Origin: Nilaparvata lugens
Taxonomy: Eukaryota; Arthropoda; Insecta; Hemiptera; Delphacidae
Length of the DNA stretch: 64,000 nucleotides
Assembly (NCBI RefSeq): GCF_014356525.2
Contig: NC_052516.1
Coordinates: forward strand, 22,152,257-22,216,256
Reading direction: 5' to 3'
The position numbers and the translations under genes were made by a program. How positions within the stretch are numbered: position 1 is the first letter of the stretch; every line of letters starts with the position of its first letter. Shown one piece after another: positions 11,996 to 24,790 of this stretch. The notes beneath the pieces are model-generated. The model was not told the DNA's origin and searched no databases. It saw only the letters and a list, made by a program, of their open reading frames with translations.

Positions 11996-12081
11996 ATTAT
12001 CCAACATAATAATGAGCTCAAGATTGTTCAAATACTGAAGCTGATGAGTCACCAAAATCCGTGTTTTGTTTTTCAAGTAAC
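11996..12081 (-). CDS. ABCC4-like exon: NBD1 H-loop (switch)
   Basis: 86 nt, phase 1 in, phase 0 out. The acceptor is TTTTTTCCAG before GTTACTTG, and the donor is GATAAT|GTAAGT. It encodes YLKNKTRILVTHQLQYL, with the switch histidine in THQ, then NNLELIIMLDN. In relatives the preceding residues belong to an exon carrying Walker B and the D-loop (LLDDPLSAVD) and ending in a glycine codon. The incoming phase 1 fits that missing exon and not the phase-2 end of the signature exon. Confidence 0.92.
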
Positions 12082-12524
12082 CTGGAAAAAACATAAATTT
12101 AATCTTTAGCTAAATTTCAATTCTCTATTTTCAATTCACCTCTAGCAAATTTCACCTGACTTCAGCAAATAAATTGAGCTAGACATTTTAATGATTCGCA
12201 ATAGATTATTGTTGAAATATTATTGAAATTACTATAACCCTCTTTTTAGTTTTTATAAAACCATAACTATTAATTTATTTTTTATTAATGAATCATTAAT
12301 TTATCAATATATTTATTCATGTCATAATTCATTTTTTTCATGAGCTCGAGTCAGAAGCAATCAGCAAACATTCAACTTTTTCATAGTATTGTTACTTAGC
12401 CCCGGTTATACAAAAGCCTGTTAAATTTTAATCGTGATTAAATTGCACAAGAACCAATAAGAGAAGACGTCTTTACGAAAAAGCCTTCCCTGATTGGTTC
12501 ATTAAATGATGATTAAAATTCAAA
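12082..12524 (-). other. Intron remnant searched for the missing Walker B exon
   Basis: About 440 bp of AT-rich intron upstream of the H-loop exon. I read both strands for an LLDDP-type sequence and found none. Confidence 0.6.
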
Positions 12525-14003
12525 TCAAATCAAATCAAATTCTTTATTATTCCAAAATGCACAGTTACAAAAAATATGACACTTGAAAATTGGTTACTGG
12601 AATACCTCTACAAGACTCGTCTACAACACACGTCTGTGTGTAGGGGTGAGTTCTCGGTAGCCAATTATTATCAATATAATGAAAGGAATATGAAAACACA
12701 AGTCTGGAACAACACAAGTCTGATTGATTGTAGAGAACAGAGCAGCGACATATGAAACTATTAATTAAAGAAAAAAACGGGACTTCTCAGATCCATATGG
12801 GAGAAAATGGGAAAATTAAATCATTATAACTAGACTTATAACTTAACTAAAGTAAGACATATTTCAAAAAAGGAAAAGAGACCAGCGGACTCACAGGACT
12901 CATCTTTATGAGAGCGATTTTCCTTGTAAAATTTTTAAAAATATAAAAGGAGTAGGATAGCAAAAATTGACCAAACTGAGCTAAAGAAAAAAGAAGAAAA
13001 ATAAAGGATAGGTTTTAGTGCATATAAACAGAATGAAGCAGGCTTTCAGACATTTCCCACCCCAGGCAGTAGAGCCACCTCTCGACCTTACGCTTGTAAA
13101 CAGCAATACTGCATTCGAAGTCTCTCATCTCTGCAGGCAGATTACGATATACCATCTGAGCCAGGTAGAATGGTGTTTTCAGCTCCACTCCGTGAACCAC
13201 CTGCGGCGTCGCAAATCCATAATTCAATCTATACCGAGTAGGATAGGTATGGAGAATTTCTGGCAAAATATTATGACTATTGTTCTTAAGGTAAATTGAT
13301 AGAGATTTTATATACAATTGCCTTATGTTTAAAACAGGAAATTCTGAAAATAGTTGTATAGTTGGGTATCGGTATTGTTTGTTCAGGGCTGTTTTAATTA
13401 TTTGTCTTTGCGACACCGCAAGCGGCTCCAGGAGAGAAGGTGACAGTCCTCCCCAGATGAGAATACCGTACTGTATGATAGACTGAACGAAAGCATAATA
13501 GACAGTCTTACAATGTTGCAAGCTCAGTACCTGGCTCAGTTGATTGAAAGCATACAGCAATCTTCGGAGCCTCTGCTTTATAAACTGTATGTGTGGACTC
13601 CAATTTAAGTTGTAATTAATTACTATGCCCAGATACTTGTATTGGTCTACTCTTTCTAAGATTTCACAGTTGCACACGGTAGAAGTTGGGTCTCCACATG
13701 AGTGAAGTTTCATGACTCTGGGGCCTGGATCTTGCTGACCACGGGTTACAATAGGCATGTACATGGACTTGCTCGTATTTATGGTCAAACAGTTATGGTC
13801 GAACCAGCTTTTTATCATAGCTAGGTCGGTTGTTGCATTTTGAACGCCTCATCCCACTGCCTACCTGTAGAAGCCACCGCTGTGTCATCAGCAAATAAAA
13901 AAAGTTTACTGCTGATGTTCAGCAGCGGTAGGTTATTGACATAGATCAAAAAGAGTAGAGGCCCTAGAGTACTTCCCTGAACAACTCCGTAATCAACCTT
14001 TTC
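12525..14003 (-). pseudogene. Non-LTR retrotransposon, RT C-terminal part and 3' end
   Basis: Minus-strand frames give YGVVQGSTLGPLLFLIYVNN (RT motif B), LFADDTAV (FADD, motif C), then after a frameshift SMYMPIV ... QYKYLGIVINYNLNWSPHI and a long C-terminal region to VYMH near 13015. The 3' end has an AATAAAG signal and a (TTTGA)n-type tail at about 12525-12545. The clade is Jockey/CR1-like. The RT frame is cut at 14003, where the duplicated ABC segment begins, and resumes at 15120. It lies in the ABC intron between signature and H-loop exons. Confidence 0.85.
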
Positions 14004-14078
14004 CACCAGTCACGTGATGGAACAATTTACCACATGGAACAATTGACTGTGTTCCCAGAACATTCACATTGTACTGAC

Positions 14079-14368
14079 CTGGCCAAATTGATCCTGGCGC
14101 GCTGGCCGCCACTGAGCGACACACCCCTGTCGCCCACCACCGTCCTGTCGCCGTAGGGCATCATTTCCAGGTCGGGTCGCAGTGCGCAGACGCGCGTCAC
14201 CTCCCGGTAGCGTTCGCGATCGTACGGCTCGCCGAACAGAATGTTCTGGCGAACACTGCCCGCGAACAGCCACGGCTCCTGTGACGCGTACGACAGTCGG
14301 CCGCCGTTTAAAGTCAGCGAACCGGACGACAGCGGCAGTTCGCGCAGGATCGCGTACAGCAGCGACGA
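14079..14368 (-). CDS. ABCC4-like exon, copy 1: duplicate of NBD1 Q-loop/signature exon
   Basis: Same coding content and same splice sites as 18993-19282, one synonymous difference. It sits inside a 1.1-kb duplicated segment (14004-15119) that interrupts a non-LTR reverse transcriptase, so this location is secondary. Intact splice sites mean it could in principle be used in place of copy 2. It may equally be an assembly artefact, for example two haplotypes joined at the shared (TG)n tract. Confidence 0.75.
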
Positions 14369-14712
14369 CTGCAACACACACAACAAAAGTTTTAAATCGT
14401 TTTTTGCTGTCAAAACAATTTGAAACAAATTCAAATAAACTAGTAGTTCTGTGAACAGTAGACCTCACGCAGTATTCTCATCCACAAGTACCTGATTGAA
14501 ACTATAGTCCTTATGGAAATACATCAATAGACTGGCTTCTCCACACATCTGTGTAATCACTTGTCAGCTGATTTATGATGAATAATATTCTATAGCCTAT
14601 CACCATAGGTAAGGAAAGTATTGCTTTCCGAAAAAAATTAAGGTACCCAAATTTCTGAATTTCTATACGTTTTAAGGTCCCCTGAGTCCAAAAAGTAGTT
14701 TTTGGGTATTGA

Positions 14713-14765
14713 TCTGTGTGTGTGTGTGTGTGTGTTGTGTGTGTGTGTGTGGTGTGTGTGTGTGT

Positions 14766-14806
<41 letters not shown>

Positions 14807-14810
14807 CTGT
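14713..14810. repeat. (TG)n microsatellite with interruptions
   Basis: TG dinucleotide array broken by TGTT and TGGTG variants, inside repeat A copy 3. The long His/Thr frames through it are not genes. Confidence 0.95.
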
Positions 14811-15119
14811 GTACTCGATATCTCATCTCCCAATTAACGGAATGACTTGAAATTTGGAACTTAAGGTCCTTACACTATAAGGATTCGACACGAACAATTT
14901 CAATCAATTGCGATTCAAGATGGCGGCTAAAATGGCGAAAATGTTGTCAAAAGCAGGGTTTTTTACGATTTTCTCGAAAATGGCTCCAACGATTTTGATC
15001 AAATTTATACATTAAATAGTTATTGATAAGCTTTATCAACTGCCACAAGTCCCATATCTATAAAAATTTCAGGAGCTCCGCCCCATCTATGAAAAGTTTG
15101 ATTTTAGATTTCCAATAAT

Positions 15120-16283
15120 ATGTTTAGATAGGTCAAAAAACGCGTCTGAACAATTTTTTGATTTTTGGAAACCATATTGTGATGTTGATAAAATATTATT
15201 CTCGGTCAAATATTGCATTAATTGGTTTTTCACACATCTTTCTAGTATTTTTGAAATTATAGCCAGAAGAGAGATTGGACGGTAATTACTGTAATTGGTT
15301 TTGGGCCAGATTTGTAGATAGGGATAACTTTGGAGATTTTGAGTACATCTGGAAATTTGCCTGTTTGTAAACTCAAATTAATTAAATAGTGAATAGGGTG
15401 TATGAGTGAGAGCACGTTTTCTTTAATAACTCTTGCAGGAATCCGGTCATGGCCTGGTGCGCTGTTTCCTCTCATGCTGCCAACCACCTGCCTGAGTTCT
15501 TCTTGTGTGACACATTGAAACTCAAACCGAGACTCGACAGCATGATAAGAATCGTTTACTGCTGGCTCACCCCTGGGAGTAATACTATCAGCCAACACCT
15601 CCCCACAGAGGAGAAGAATTTGTTGAAGCCATTACTAACATCTGAAACACTATGTTGTCCTGTGGCTTGCCCATCCTGTATAAGCACATTTATAGGGAAA
15701 GAATTTTTCTGAGTAGGTCTTCCAGATATTCATTTACAGTTGACCAGAATTTTTTGGATTGTGGGAGGCTTCATCTATTTTGTTTTTATAATAATTGTAT
15801 TTTGCAAGTTAATCAAAGAGTGGAGTCTATTCCTGTATTGGAGAAATTCGTTTTTCAAGCTGATACAGAAGGGTTGTCTATTCAATTTCTTTTTTAATTT
15901 ATCCCGGTGCCTGATAGATTGAATTAGACCAATGCTGATCCATGGCTTCAATTTTGTATATTTTGCAGTAACCTGAATTCTTTTAGTGTTGGTTTCTATA
16001 GTTTTCTGGATAGTTTCAGTAAACAGACGTGTTGCCACATTCACGTCCGTTTCGCTAGTAATTGAGTCCCAGTTCTGCAAAGAAAGAGAATTATTGATTG
16101 ATTGCCAATCAACCTTTGAAAAATACTCATCCGCACATCTGAGAAATCCGCACAGTCTCCATTCCTTGAAAAATTAAATGTAGGATTGTAGAAAGAAAAA
16201 TTATTAATGTCTGCACACTCTATGCACTCGATCGGCGACGCATCAATCGGCGCCATCAAATCGCTCATTAGACCTACTATCAA
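15120..16283 (-). pseudogene. Non-LTR retrotransposon, endonuclease-RT linker and RT N-terminal part
   Basis: Upstream part of the element at 12.5-14.0 kb. Minus-strand frames read LQNWDSITSETDVN, KPWISIGLIQSIRHRDKLKK and YRNRLHSLI (linker before the RT), then NSAPGHDRIPARVIKE, KVIPIYKSG, and after a frameshift NYRPISLLAIISKILERC and YGFQKSKNCSDAFFDLSKH. The order matches Jockey-type RT motifs 0 to 2. Several frameshifts and a stop near 15640 show it is dead. The endonuclease domain itself is not clear. Confidence 0.8.
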
Positions 16284-18403
16284 CCAAACGATTGTTGTAA
16301 CAAGCCGAGCCGCCTGACTAACTCAGTTATTTAGCGAGAGACAGAACATGCTTTTAATTGAAAATAAAATATCATCTTAGGGGAACATTAGGCTAATGAA
16401 TACTAATATAAATGAAAACTTATTTTAGTTCAACTGCTACTTGGATTCAGTTATATTGATACCACAATTGAATACTCAAGTGCACCTAATATACTACAGT
16501 AACTATTAATATACCAGTAAATGTAATAAAAGTTTTAAAAATAAATGATTACACTATTAAGAAACTATTTCAACGAGATTTGAACAAATATTTTCTCAAA
16601 TTTGTTTCAAAATAAAGTAGGTTGTTTCTCAATAAGATTTTTAATTGATAAGTCTGTGGTAAACAGAATTTTTAATTGATAAGATTGTGATATTAGAATT
16701 TAAATTTCAGCATAGTATAGCATAATAATTGATAAGTGGAAAGCTCAGAGAATGTGCAAAGATATTCTTATGAAGGATGGGCACCGATAGACAAAACACA
16801 GATCGACGCTCCGGAAACCGATGCTCCTCTTATCTAACCAACGCTAAAGAGAACAACGCATCTTAAAAACGATCTGTGATAGGTACATTTGTCAATAATA
16901 CATAGGATCATTTTTCCTGGGTTATAGATAATTCATGGAAAATGACATAAAATATGGAAACCGCTGCAATATCCATGAATAATCTTATTATCATTATTCT
17001 TTGCTTATTTTTCAAATTGTTATAAAAATTGATAGTAATTATGTCAAACTTATATGGAATTTAATATTGTTTGAATTTGAGAAGAATATCGATGACCGGT
17101 GCCGACACATCCATGCACCAATACCCATCCTTAATCCTATATCATTGTTCTAAAGCAAAGAGACTTAGTTTTATTTATTACTTTTAAATACAAATTAAAA
17201 TAATATAAGATGCATACTCCTATTTCTTATAAGGAGCTATGCATTATTCACGTTAGTACGTAATATTTCAGCCATTATAATTTCGATTATAAATAGTTCA
17301 CACCTAAGGTAGGATTCCATTAGTATAAAGATATTCATGTAATATATATAATATAATATTATATATATAGAAAGATATACCTCTTAATTATTGCTTTATA
17401 TTTATTCATCTCAATTATAGGATTTATTATAATATAATAATAAGATTATATTTAAAAATCTTTGATTATCCTATCAAATATTATAATTAGACTATGTATA
17501 ATAAATAATCGGAACTATGTATGTTTTATAATTATATTTCATAAATCAATATTACAATCACCATTACGATTGTGATTATATTATAATGATTAGATGATAA
17601 GTGTTTTTTTTTCATTTAAAACTGTAGCCTAATGAAAGAGTGACTAGAGAGAATGGAATGGAATTGCAACTATTATTTAATCTTATCTCCGATAATTTTT
17701 TTTTCTTCAAAGCTGAGGGGGGTCGATTTCGTACGATTTCTTGTCAACTATTGAGAATACTGCTGTTACTTGTCATTCAAGGTTTGTGATAAAAATACGT
17801 AGGCCTACTGTCAGATAGATCTCTGCACTAAAAGATCAGTTAATCACTTTCGTTTCAGTAGTATTCTAATCTACTCATTACAGTATGCTCAGTACACAAT
17901 TATTTTAATAGAGACAGATTTAAGTAAGAGAATATCAATTGTGGAGTATTTTAGATTAAAGAGTACAATATTTCCTATTTTCCGTCAAAATAATAAATTG
18001 ATTCGAGAGCCTACGTTAATAAAAGTTACGATTTCTTTGTGTCTGTAGACACAGGACAATAGCCTATATAGTGTAATATCATTAGTTTTACTAAAAAAAT
18101 ATAATCTTTTGAATCATTTGATAATTAGTAGAAAAATTAGTTTAATATTGAATAGCGGTTCCACTTAATTAATTTAATATGTATATTAATAAACTGAAAA
18201 CTAAAATAAATATGTATATGCACATTATACACTTAAATTGTTAACGCATGCAAGACTCTCATCGTATGAATGTGGCCCTAAAAGTGTATTAATGATAAAA
18301 ATATAATTAGTGCATTCTAAGAAAAAAAAAATTTATATATATTACTTTATCTTCAGCAAAAATTATATTTTCAATCACTTTCTGATATCAGAAAATAGAC
18401 TAG
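16284..18403. other. AT-rich segment inside the non-LTR region
   Basis: Very AT-rich, with TA-rich runs near 17330-17530. A loosely matching inverted pair (AAGGATGGGCACCGATAG at 16775; rc of GCACCAATACCCATCCTT near 17120) may be the ends of a small DNA element. No Walker B exon, endonuclease domain or other coding sequence was recognised. Confidence 0.45.
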
Positions 18404-18917
18404 TTAATGGGATGTTTGTTGATTATCCATGGGTGTTGTCTGGGTGTTGTCATCCGCAATATAGTTCGAGTTGTCGTTTCCTCGTAACTCAGCGATTTGC
18501 TCCATATGAAGGACCCGGATCGCACGTTGACCTACGGCAACCTTAGCCATAACTTTGCAGTCTCTGGTCCAAACAGAAGTTAGTTTTTTGTCCTTCACTA
18601 GTTGTCTAGCTGCATTAAAGAGTGATCGTGTCTCTGGAGTGAGATGCTCGCTCAAATAAACTGGAGTATTAGGAAAGTGGCTGTTTAGTTCGTTAGCTGT
18701 AAGCGTACCCTTGAATCGCCTCGCTGATAACCAGTTCGACTTCGTGAATCTTGAGGTGAAATTGACTACAATTGAGGGCGGCATATTGGCGTTTTTCCTA
18801 TACGGTAACCTATGAGCCGCAGAAATGTCCCATTCGTTAAAGTTAATTTCAAAAGTGCGCACCAAAAGCTTGAACCAATGGTTTTGAAGTGGCGTTCCAT
18901 GGGAATAAGTAGTTTTG
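18404..18917 (-). pseudogene. Non-LTR ORF1-like fragment
   Basis: About 170 codons on the minus strand, reading TFEINFNEWDISAAHRLPYR, then PPSIVVNFTSRFTKSNWLSA, and ending in a hydrophilic tail. The D-I-AHRLP ... IVV-F-SR--K--WL pattern is that of ORF1 (nucleic-acid-binding) proteins of insect non-LTR elements. The frame is open to 18917, where the ABC segment copy 2 begins, so the 5' end is lost. It may belong to the same element as the RT pieces at 12.5-16.3 kb. Confidence 0.65.
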
Positions 18918-18992
18918 CACCAGTCACGTGATGGAACAATTTACCACATGGAACAATTGACTGTGTTCCCAGAACATTCACATTGTACTGAC

Positions 18993-19282
18993 CTGGCCAA
19001 ATTGATCCTGGCGCGCTGGCCGCCACTGAGCGACACACCCCTGTCGCCCACCACCGTCCTGTCGCCGTAGGGCATCATTTCCAGGTCGGGTCGCAGTGCG
19101 CAGACGCGCGTCACCTCCCGGTAGCGTTCGCGATCGTACGGCTCGCCGAACAGAATGTTCTGGCGAACACTGCCCGCGAACAGCCACGGCTCCTGCGACG
19201 CGTACGACAGTCGGCCGCCGTTTAAAGTCAGCGAACCGGACGACAGCGGCAGTTCGCGCAGGATCGCGTACAGCAGCGACGA
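18993..19282 (-). CDS. ABCC4-like exon, copy 2: NBD1 Q-loop to ABC signature
   Basis: 290 nt, phase 0 in, phase 2 out. The acceptor is TGTGTTGCAG before TCGTCG, and the donor is GCCAG|GTCAGT. It starts [17 protein letters not shown], completing Walker A, then has the Q-loop region [20 protein letters not shown] and the signature [13 protein letters not shown]. The exon is clearly GC-richer than its surroundings. It differs from the copy at 14079-14368 by one synonymous base (TCG versus TCA Ser). Intron flank on the 3' side extends only to 18918 before non-LTR sequence begins. This copy keeps the intact downstream repeat on its 5' side and is my better candidate for the original. Its phases are asymmetric, so a transcript could use only one of the two copies without a frameshift. 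Confidence 0.9.
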
Positions 19283-19351
19283 CTGCAACACACACAACAA
19301 AAGTTTTAAATCGTTTTTTGCTGTCAAAACAATTTGAAACAAATTCAAATA

Positions 19352-20630
<1,279 letters not shown>

Positions 20631-20669
20631 AATACTATTAGCGTTATTAGCCTAGACAGAACATTTAAA

Positions 20670-21346
20670 TCTATATATATAAAAGCGAAATGGCACTCAC
20701 TCACTGACTGACTGACTAACTCACTCACTTACTCACTTGCAGAACTAAAAATCTACCAGACCAAAAACGTTCAAATTTGGTAGTTATGTTCAGTTGGCCC
20801 TTTAGAGGCGCACTAAGAACGGTTTTGAAAAAAAAAATCAAAGATACGTCCAAAATCTGCGTTTTCCAGCGTTTTTTAGAGTTGTCTCAGCTTTATCGAG
20901 AACAAAAGAACAGAAAATGTTCAAATTTAGTACAGAAGCTCAGCTAGGGTGTAATAATGTTGTGTTAGAAGGAATTTGAAATAACGCCGAAGATACACCC
21001 AAAATTAGCGGGTTCTTGCATTTTCTCAGTTATTTCATCAAGTAACAGACAGAAAATTTTCAAATTTGGTACAGAGGTTTAGCTAGGGTCTAAAAATTTT
21101 GTGATGAGGTGACTTTAATATTTCATCAAAGATACGCCCAAAATCAGCGTTTTCCAACGTTTTTCTCAGCTTTTCTGCGTTTTCTCAGTACTCTGACTTT
21201 CTGATGGAATGAAGCATGCTCAAATGAAGGATGCAGGCGAGCAAAGCGAGCCCGCTGATCTCATTTTTGGACGATCCAGTCGGGGGTCCAGGGGAAGGAC
21301 CCCCTGGCTAGACGGATACGGCTAGCGAAGCGAGCCTGACGGCTAG
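20670..21346 (+). mobile_element. Non-autonomous Helitron
   Basis: 5' end TCTATATATATAAAAGCG, preceded by A. Then a TCAC/TGAC-rich stretch, repeated blocks beginning TTCAAATTTGGTA, and a 3' end GCGAAGCGAGCCTGACGG followed by CTAG and T. The TC start, CTAG end, 3' hairpin-forming sequence and A/T insertion site are Helitron hallmarks. There is no Rep/helicase coding sequence. Confidence 0.75.
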
Positions 21347-23530
21347 TGTGATATATTTATAGTCCCAACTTTCATAGTAAATAAGAAAGCAATTAATTTA
21401 TTCATTTATTCTTTACTCATTTATACAATAAGTACATTATCAAAATGATAGGGAGAGGAAAAATAAGCTAACTTTGTGCTATTCCTCTCCCAAATTTAGA
21501 TAACATATAGTCCGAAATAGGTTAAGTCTTGTAGTTCTTCAATAATTCACAAAATTTTCAGTCTTCAAGTATTTTCACAAAGTAGATTTTCGAATATAGA
21601 TGCTTCAAAACTAAACTTGGTTGAAATATTTCACATTATTATAACTAAAATAGGAAATATTCACATATTAAAAATATAATTTTGAAGAATTTATTACCGA
21701 AAAACAAATTCAATTCTAAAAGCACGATTGGAATGATTATTCTTTAAATTGCATTGAGGTACCTGAATTGAGCTATATCAATTTTTTCTCAACATAATTC
21801 CAAGTTTCTGTAAGAGATAAGTAGGAAATGAATACGGTAAGTTACAAGATTCGAACAATACATGCAATAGAAATAGAAAACCCAAAATTGTTTAGGAAAC
21901 TGATAGAAAACATCTCTCAGTCTGTATTATTAGTCTGGAAAGACAATAGATGTCAAAAATATTTTTTTCAACTGCCGCTTTTAATCACGCACACACACAA
22001 TAGTTATTTGTATATCTAGAGTGAAAAGTACAACTTTTTCTCCCTGTGGGAAAAAAGTTTGAAGCCCGAGGCGAAGCCGAGGGCAACAATTTTCCTGAGG
22101 GAGAAAAAGTATTTTTCGCTAGTGATGTACACAACATTTTTCCTCCATCAACATTTTTTTATAGAAACTGCAAATCAAATCATTTTAATAACTTACGCTA
22201 TTGGTGACAATGTTTTCTAACAACATAACCTAAAATCTAAAACCTAATAACCGGTCGTCTAATTGGCACTATTGATTGCGCTATCTATCAGCAAAAGTTG
22301 TAACAATTATCAGCTGGGCGGCTATCAAAAATGGCTGACTCCAGATCATGCGTTTCAACTTTGAATTGCAGATGAAAAATATTTGTTGGCAGGTATTTTG
22401 AATAGAATAAAATATTTTAAAATATGTATAAATTTTTATCGTCTACTAATGTTAAGTATGTAATATCATATTCCATAAATATTTCAGGAGTTGATCAAAT
22501 TTCTGGTTGTGATATTGAATTCAGTTGACTTAATGACAGACACCTCTATTATGCTTCCTCATCTGAGTTAGACTTTCTAACATATTTCAAATGTAAGTTA
22601 TTAAAATAGAGATGCTTCCCATGTTATTTAAATGGAGTCACTTTTACGCTCTAGGGAGTTTTTCTCTTTTTTCGTCCCGAGAGCGAAAAAGTGACGTTTT
22701 AGTATTATGTTCCAGGCAGTGAAGTAAGCACTTTAGACAGTAGCTGGAGGAAAACCCAATTTCACAGCTTGTGTGGAATTTTCAAGATTTGGAGGTTTTT
22801 CAAACTTCTCAAGTCCAATTTCATCCTCAATTGCCATTAAACTATATAAATCATCCAATAAATTTTCAATAGAATAAATAGGCTAGCTTTTATTCAATAC
22901 AAAATCACTTACATATCCTTAAATCAAAACAAACAAAACTGGTCCGTCTGTAGTGTGATAATATCGACTATCGATACGAAGGAATTCTTCATAAGTCGAT
23001 ATTGTTGGTATTGTATTGTTAGTTTCTATATCTATACAATGACTGGGTTGCAGCACGGAATAAGCATACAGTGTGCACGGAATAAGCATAGTAGTGCTTC
23101 TTTCCTCTGTGGTTGTAGGAACGCTGCAACCTTGCGTGCTTGCGTTCCTCAAAATTCCTTCCGTTGTCATAGCAACCAACTGGTTTGCCAGCACTTTAGG
23201 CTTCCCATGATTGTTATTTTCCCATATAAGCGACGCGTCATAGGGGGTTGCAAATGCGTTCCTTCTTCGGACCGCGCAAATTCAAAATGTTGGACTATCT
23301 GATCTGGCTCTTTGCTGTATGAAAATTGTCGGTATTGGGAAAATAATTTCTAATTATATGAACATCAAATCGAGGTGCTATTAAGACGTTTTAAAATTAT
23401 CTTTCTATTGCCTAATTTGTTGGGGGTAATAAAACCTTGCAACCTTAAGAGGAGCCGCCCCTGACAGACAGTGAAGAAACAGTACAATAAATTATTGTGT
23501 CTAAGAATGAAATTTGACTAAATTTCTTAC
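21347..23530 (-). other. Intron with minor hairpins
   Basis: No exon recognised. An inverted pair CTTTTTCTCCCTGTGGGAAA / TTTTCCTGAGGGAGAAAAAG lies at 22035-22115 around GCCCGAGGCGAAGCCGAGGG. GCACGGAATAAGCATA is directly repeated near 23055 and 23076. A GC-richer patch at 23040-23290 gives no protein I recognise. Confidence 0.5.
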
Positions 23531-23857
23531 CTTGCCAGCCCCGACCAATCCAATAACAGCCATCAAACTGCCATGCGGCAGTTTGAGATTGATATTATTC
23601 AAGGTGTTCTCGGTCAGATCCGGTGTCCATTTTGCAGTGAGTTTGTCCATTACAATGGCGGCTTCCCCCGATTCCTTGGGATTAATGGTCACACTAACCC
23701 CCATTGGTCCGTTCTCCTTACTGGTCCCATTCTCCTTAGTGTTGTCGCTCTTTGTCTTGTCCACATCATTCATCTGTTTGCCATTGTCCTCGGAATTGCT
23801 GTTTGTCGCTGCACAAGTGTACGAAGTATCCTGGATTTCTTCGTACATCATGAATTT
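23531..23857 (-). CDS. ABCC4-like exon: linker and NBD1 start to Walker A
   Basis: 109 codons, phase 0 at both ends. The acceptor is TCTTTGTAG and the donor GGCAAG|GTAAGA. It begins KFMMYEEIQ (the family's linker start). A hydrophilic segment rich in Asn, Lys, Asp and Thr (about residues 12-52) follows, then the A-loop aromatic in LTAKW, and then GSLMAVIGLVGAGK, the first part of Walker A. The usual P of GPVGAGK is L here. The exon stops after the Walker A lysine, and the next exon supplies SSLL. Confidence 0.95.
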
Positions 23858-24100
23858 CTACAAAGAAACGAAAATAAGATTATACAAAGATAAGAATGAA
23901 TGAATAATGAATTTATTGCCAAATACAAGAAATATTTTTACAAATAGAAAGAATATAATTGAAATACAATAGTTTTTGGTGTGACTGGATAAAGAAGCCT
24001 TGAGCTCCAGCCACGAGTTCTAAAAATAAGAAATACATTTTTTAATTTATAACAGCAGTACAAATGAAACAATATTCTGTTGATGGATGATAGGTGATAG

Positions 24101-24138
24101 CATAGCCACCTCTAATACATGTATTAGAGGTGGCTATG
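24101..24138. repeat. 38-bp perfect palindrome
   Basis: CATAGCCACCTCTAATACA and its exact reverse complement meet at 24119/24120 with no spacer. Intronic, 245 bp upstream of the linker/Walker A exon's acceptor. Confidence 0.97.
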
Positions 24139-24790
24139 ATGATAGTCTCTGGATGTTGAATTTTATCAATAATCAAAGTAATTTATAAACAAAATATAAG
24201 TGAACAGAAAAATAATATAATAATTGTCGAATTTTAATAATTTTTACACAATAATGAATACTTGATATTGCCAAAATTGGTGATTCAGCTAAATCAATTC
24301 TCCATTTTTAAAAATAATAGTTCTGCTTCACCCATAATTTTGTCAATTTGGTTTTTGTTATTATTTTATCCTTAATAAAGTCTTCCGGAATTGTATTTAT
24401 TAGTTTATTACTTTGATATTCAAATTGGTGTTTACTAGATGTTAATGAAGTAAAATTAAAAGGTTAAAACTAGAAGGTTAAAAAGTGAAAGTAAGAAGGT
24501 TAGGTTGAACGGTAACAAGAAAAATAAAGTCAGAATAATTTCAGCGAGAAAAATTCAGGAATTAGAACAGAAAAGAGAAGAAAATAAACAGAGAATTTGA
24601 TGAATTAGGATGAAAGAAAATTCTGAATTTAAGTTGAAAGTGAAAAAAAAAATAATTTTTTGCTGAGGATGATGCTCATGCACGGCTTGTGCGCTGGTAA
24701 TGAGAAGGATTATGATGATAAGAGATAAGTGGACCTACAGATTAAGGTGGGCTCCGAACCACCAGGAAATTATTTTCAAAATCATAATTG

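Larger units (their letters stand above)
14004..15119. repeat. Segmental duplication, copy 1
   Basis: Matches 18918-20047 with about five substitutions or small indels outside the (TG)n tract. Contents: 75 bp of intron, the ABC exon, intron, the 5' part of repeat B (14438-14595) and the 5' part of repeat A (14596-15119). Both ends abut the same non-LTR RT. The RT reads up to DAFFDLSKH at 15120 and resumes at KVDYGVVQG at 14003, with roughly 60-80 residues, including motif A, absent between them. Confidence 0.9.

Noticed and set aside
14182..14454. Plus-strand frames opposite the ABC exons (also 19096-19368)
   Set aside because: Antisense shadows of GC-rich coding exons.
14638..14826. Long His/Thr-repeat frames through TG/CA tracts (also 19425-19761, 27949-28264, 44427-44694)
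   Set aside because: They are translations of dinucleotide microsatellites inside non-coding repeats.
16284..18403. Possible hiding place of the missing Walker B exon
   Set aside because: Read on both strands for a DDP coding pattern. The only near match (AGGATCATTTTTCC near 16911) does not give the motif in frame.
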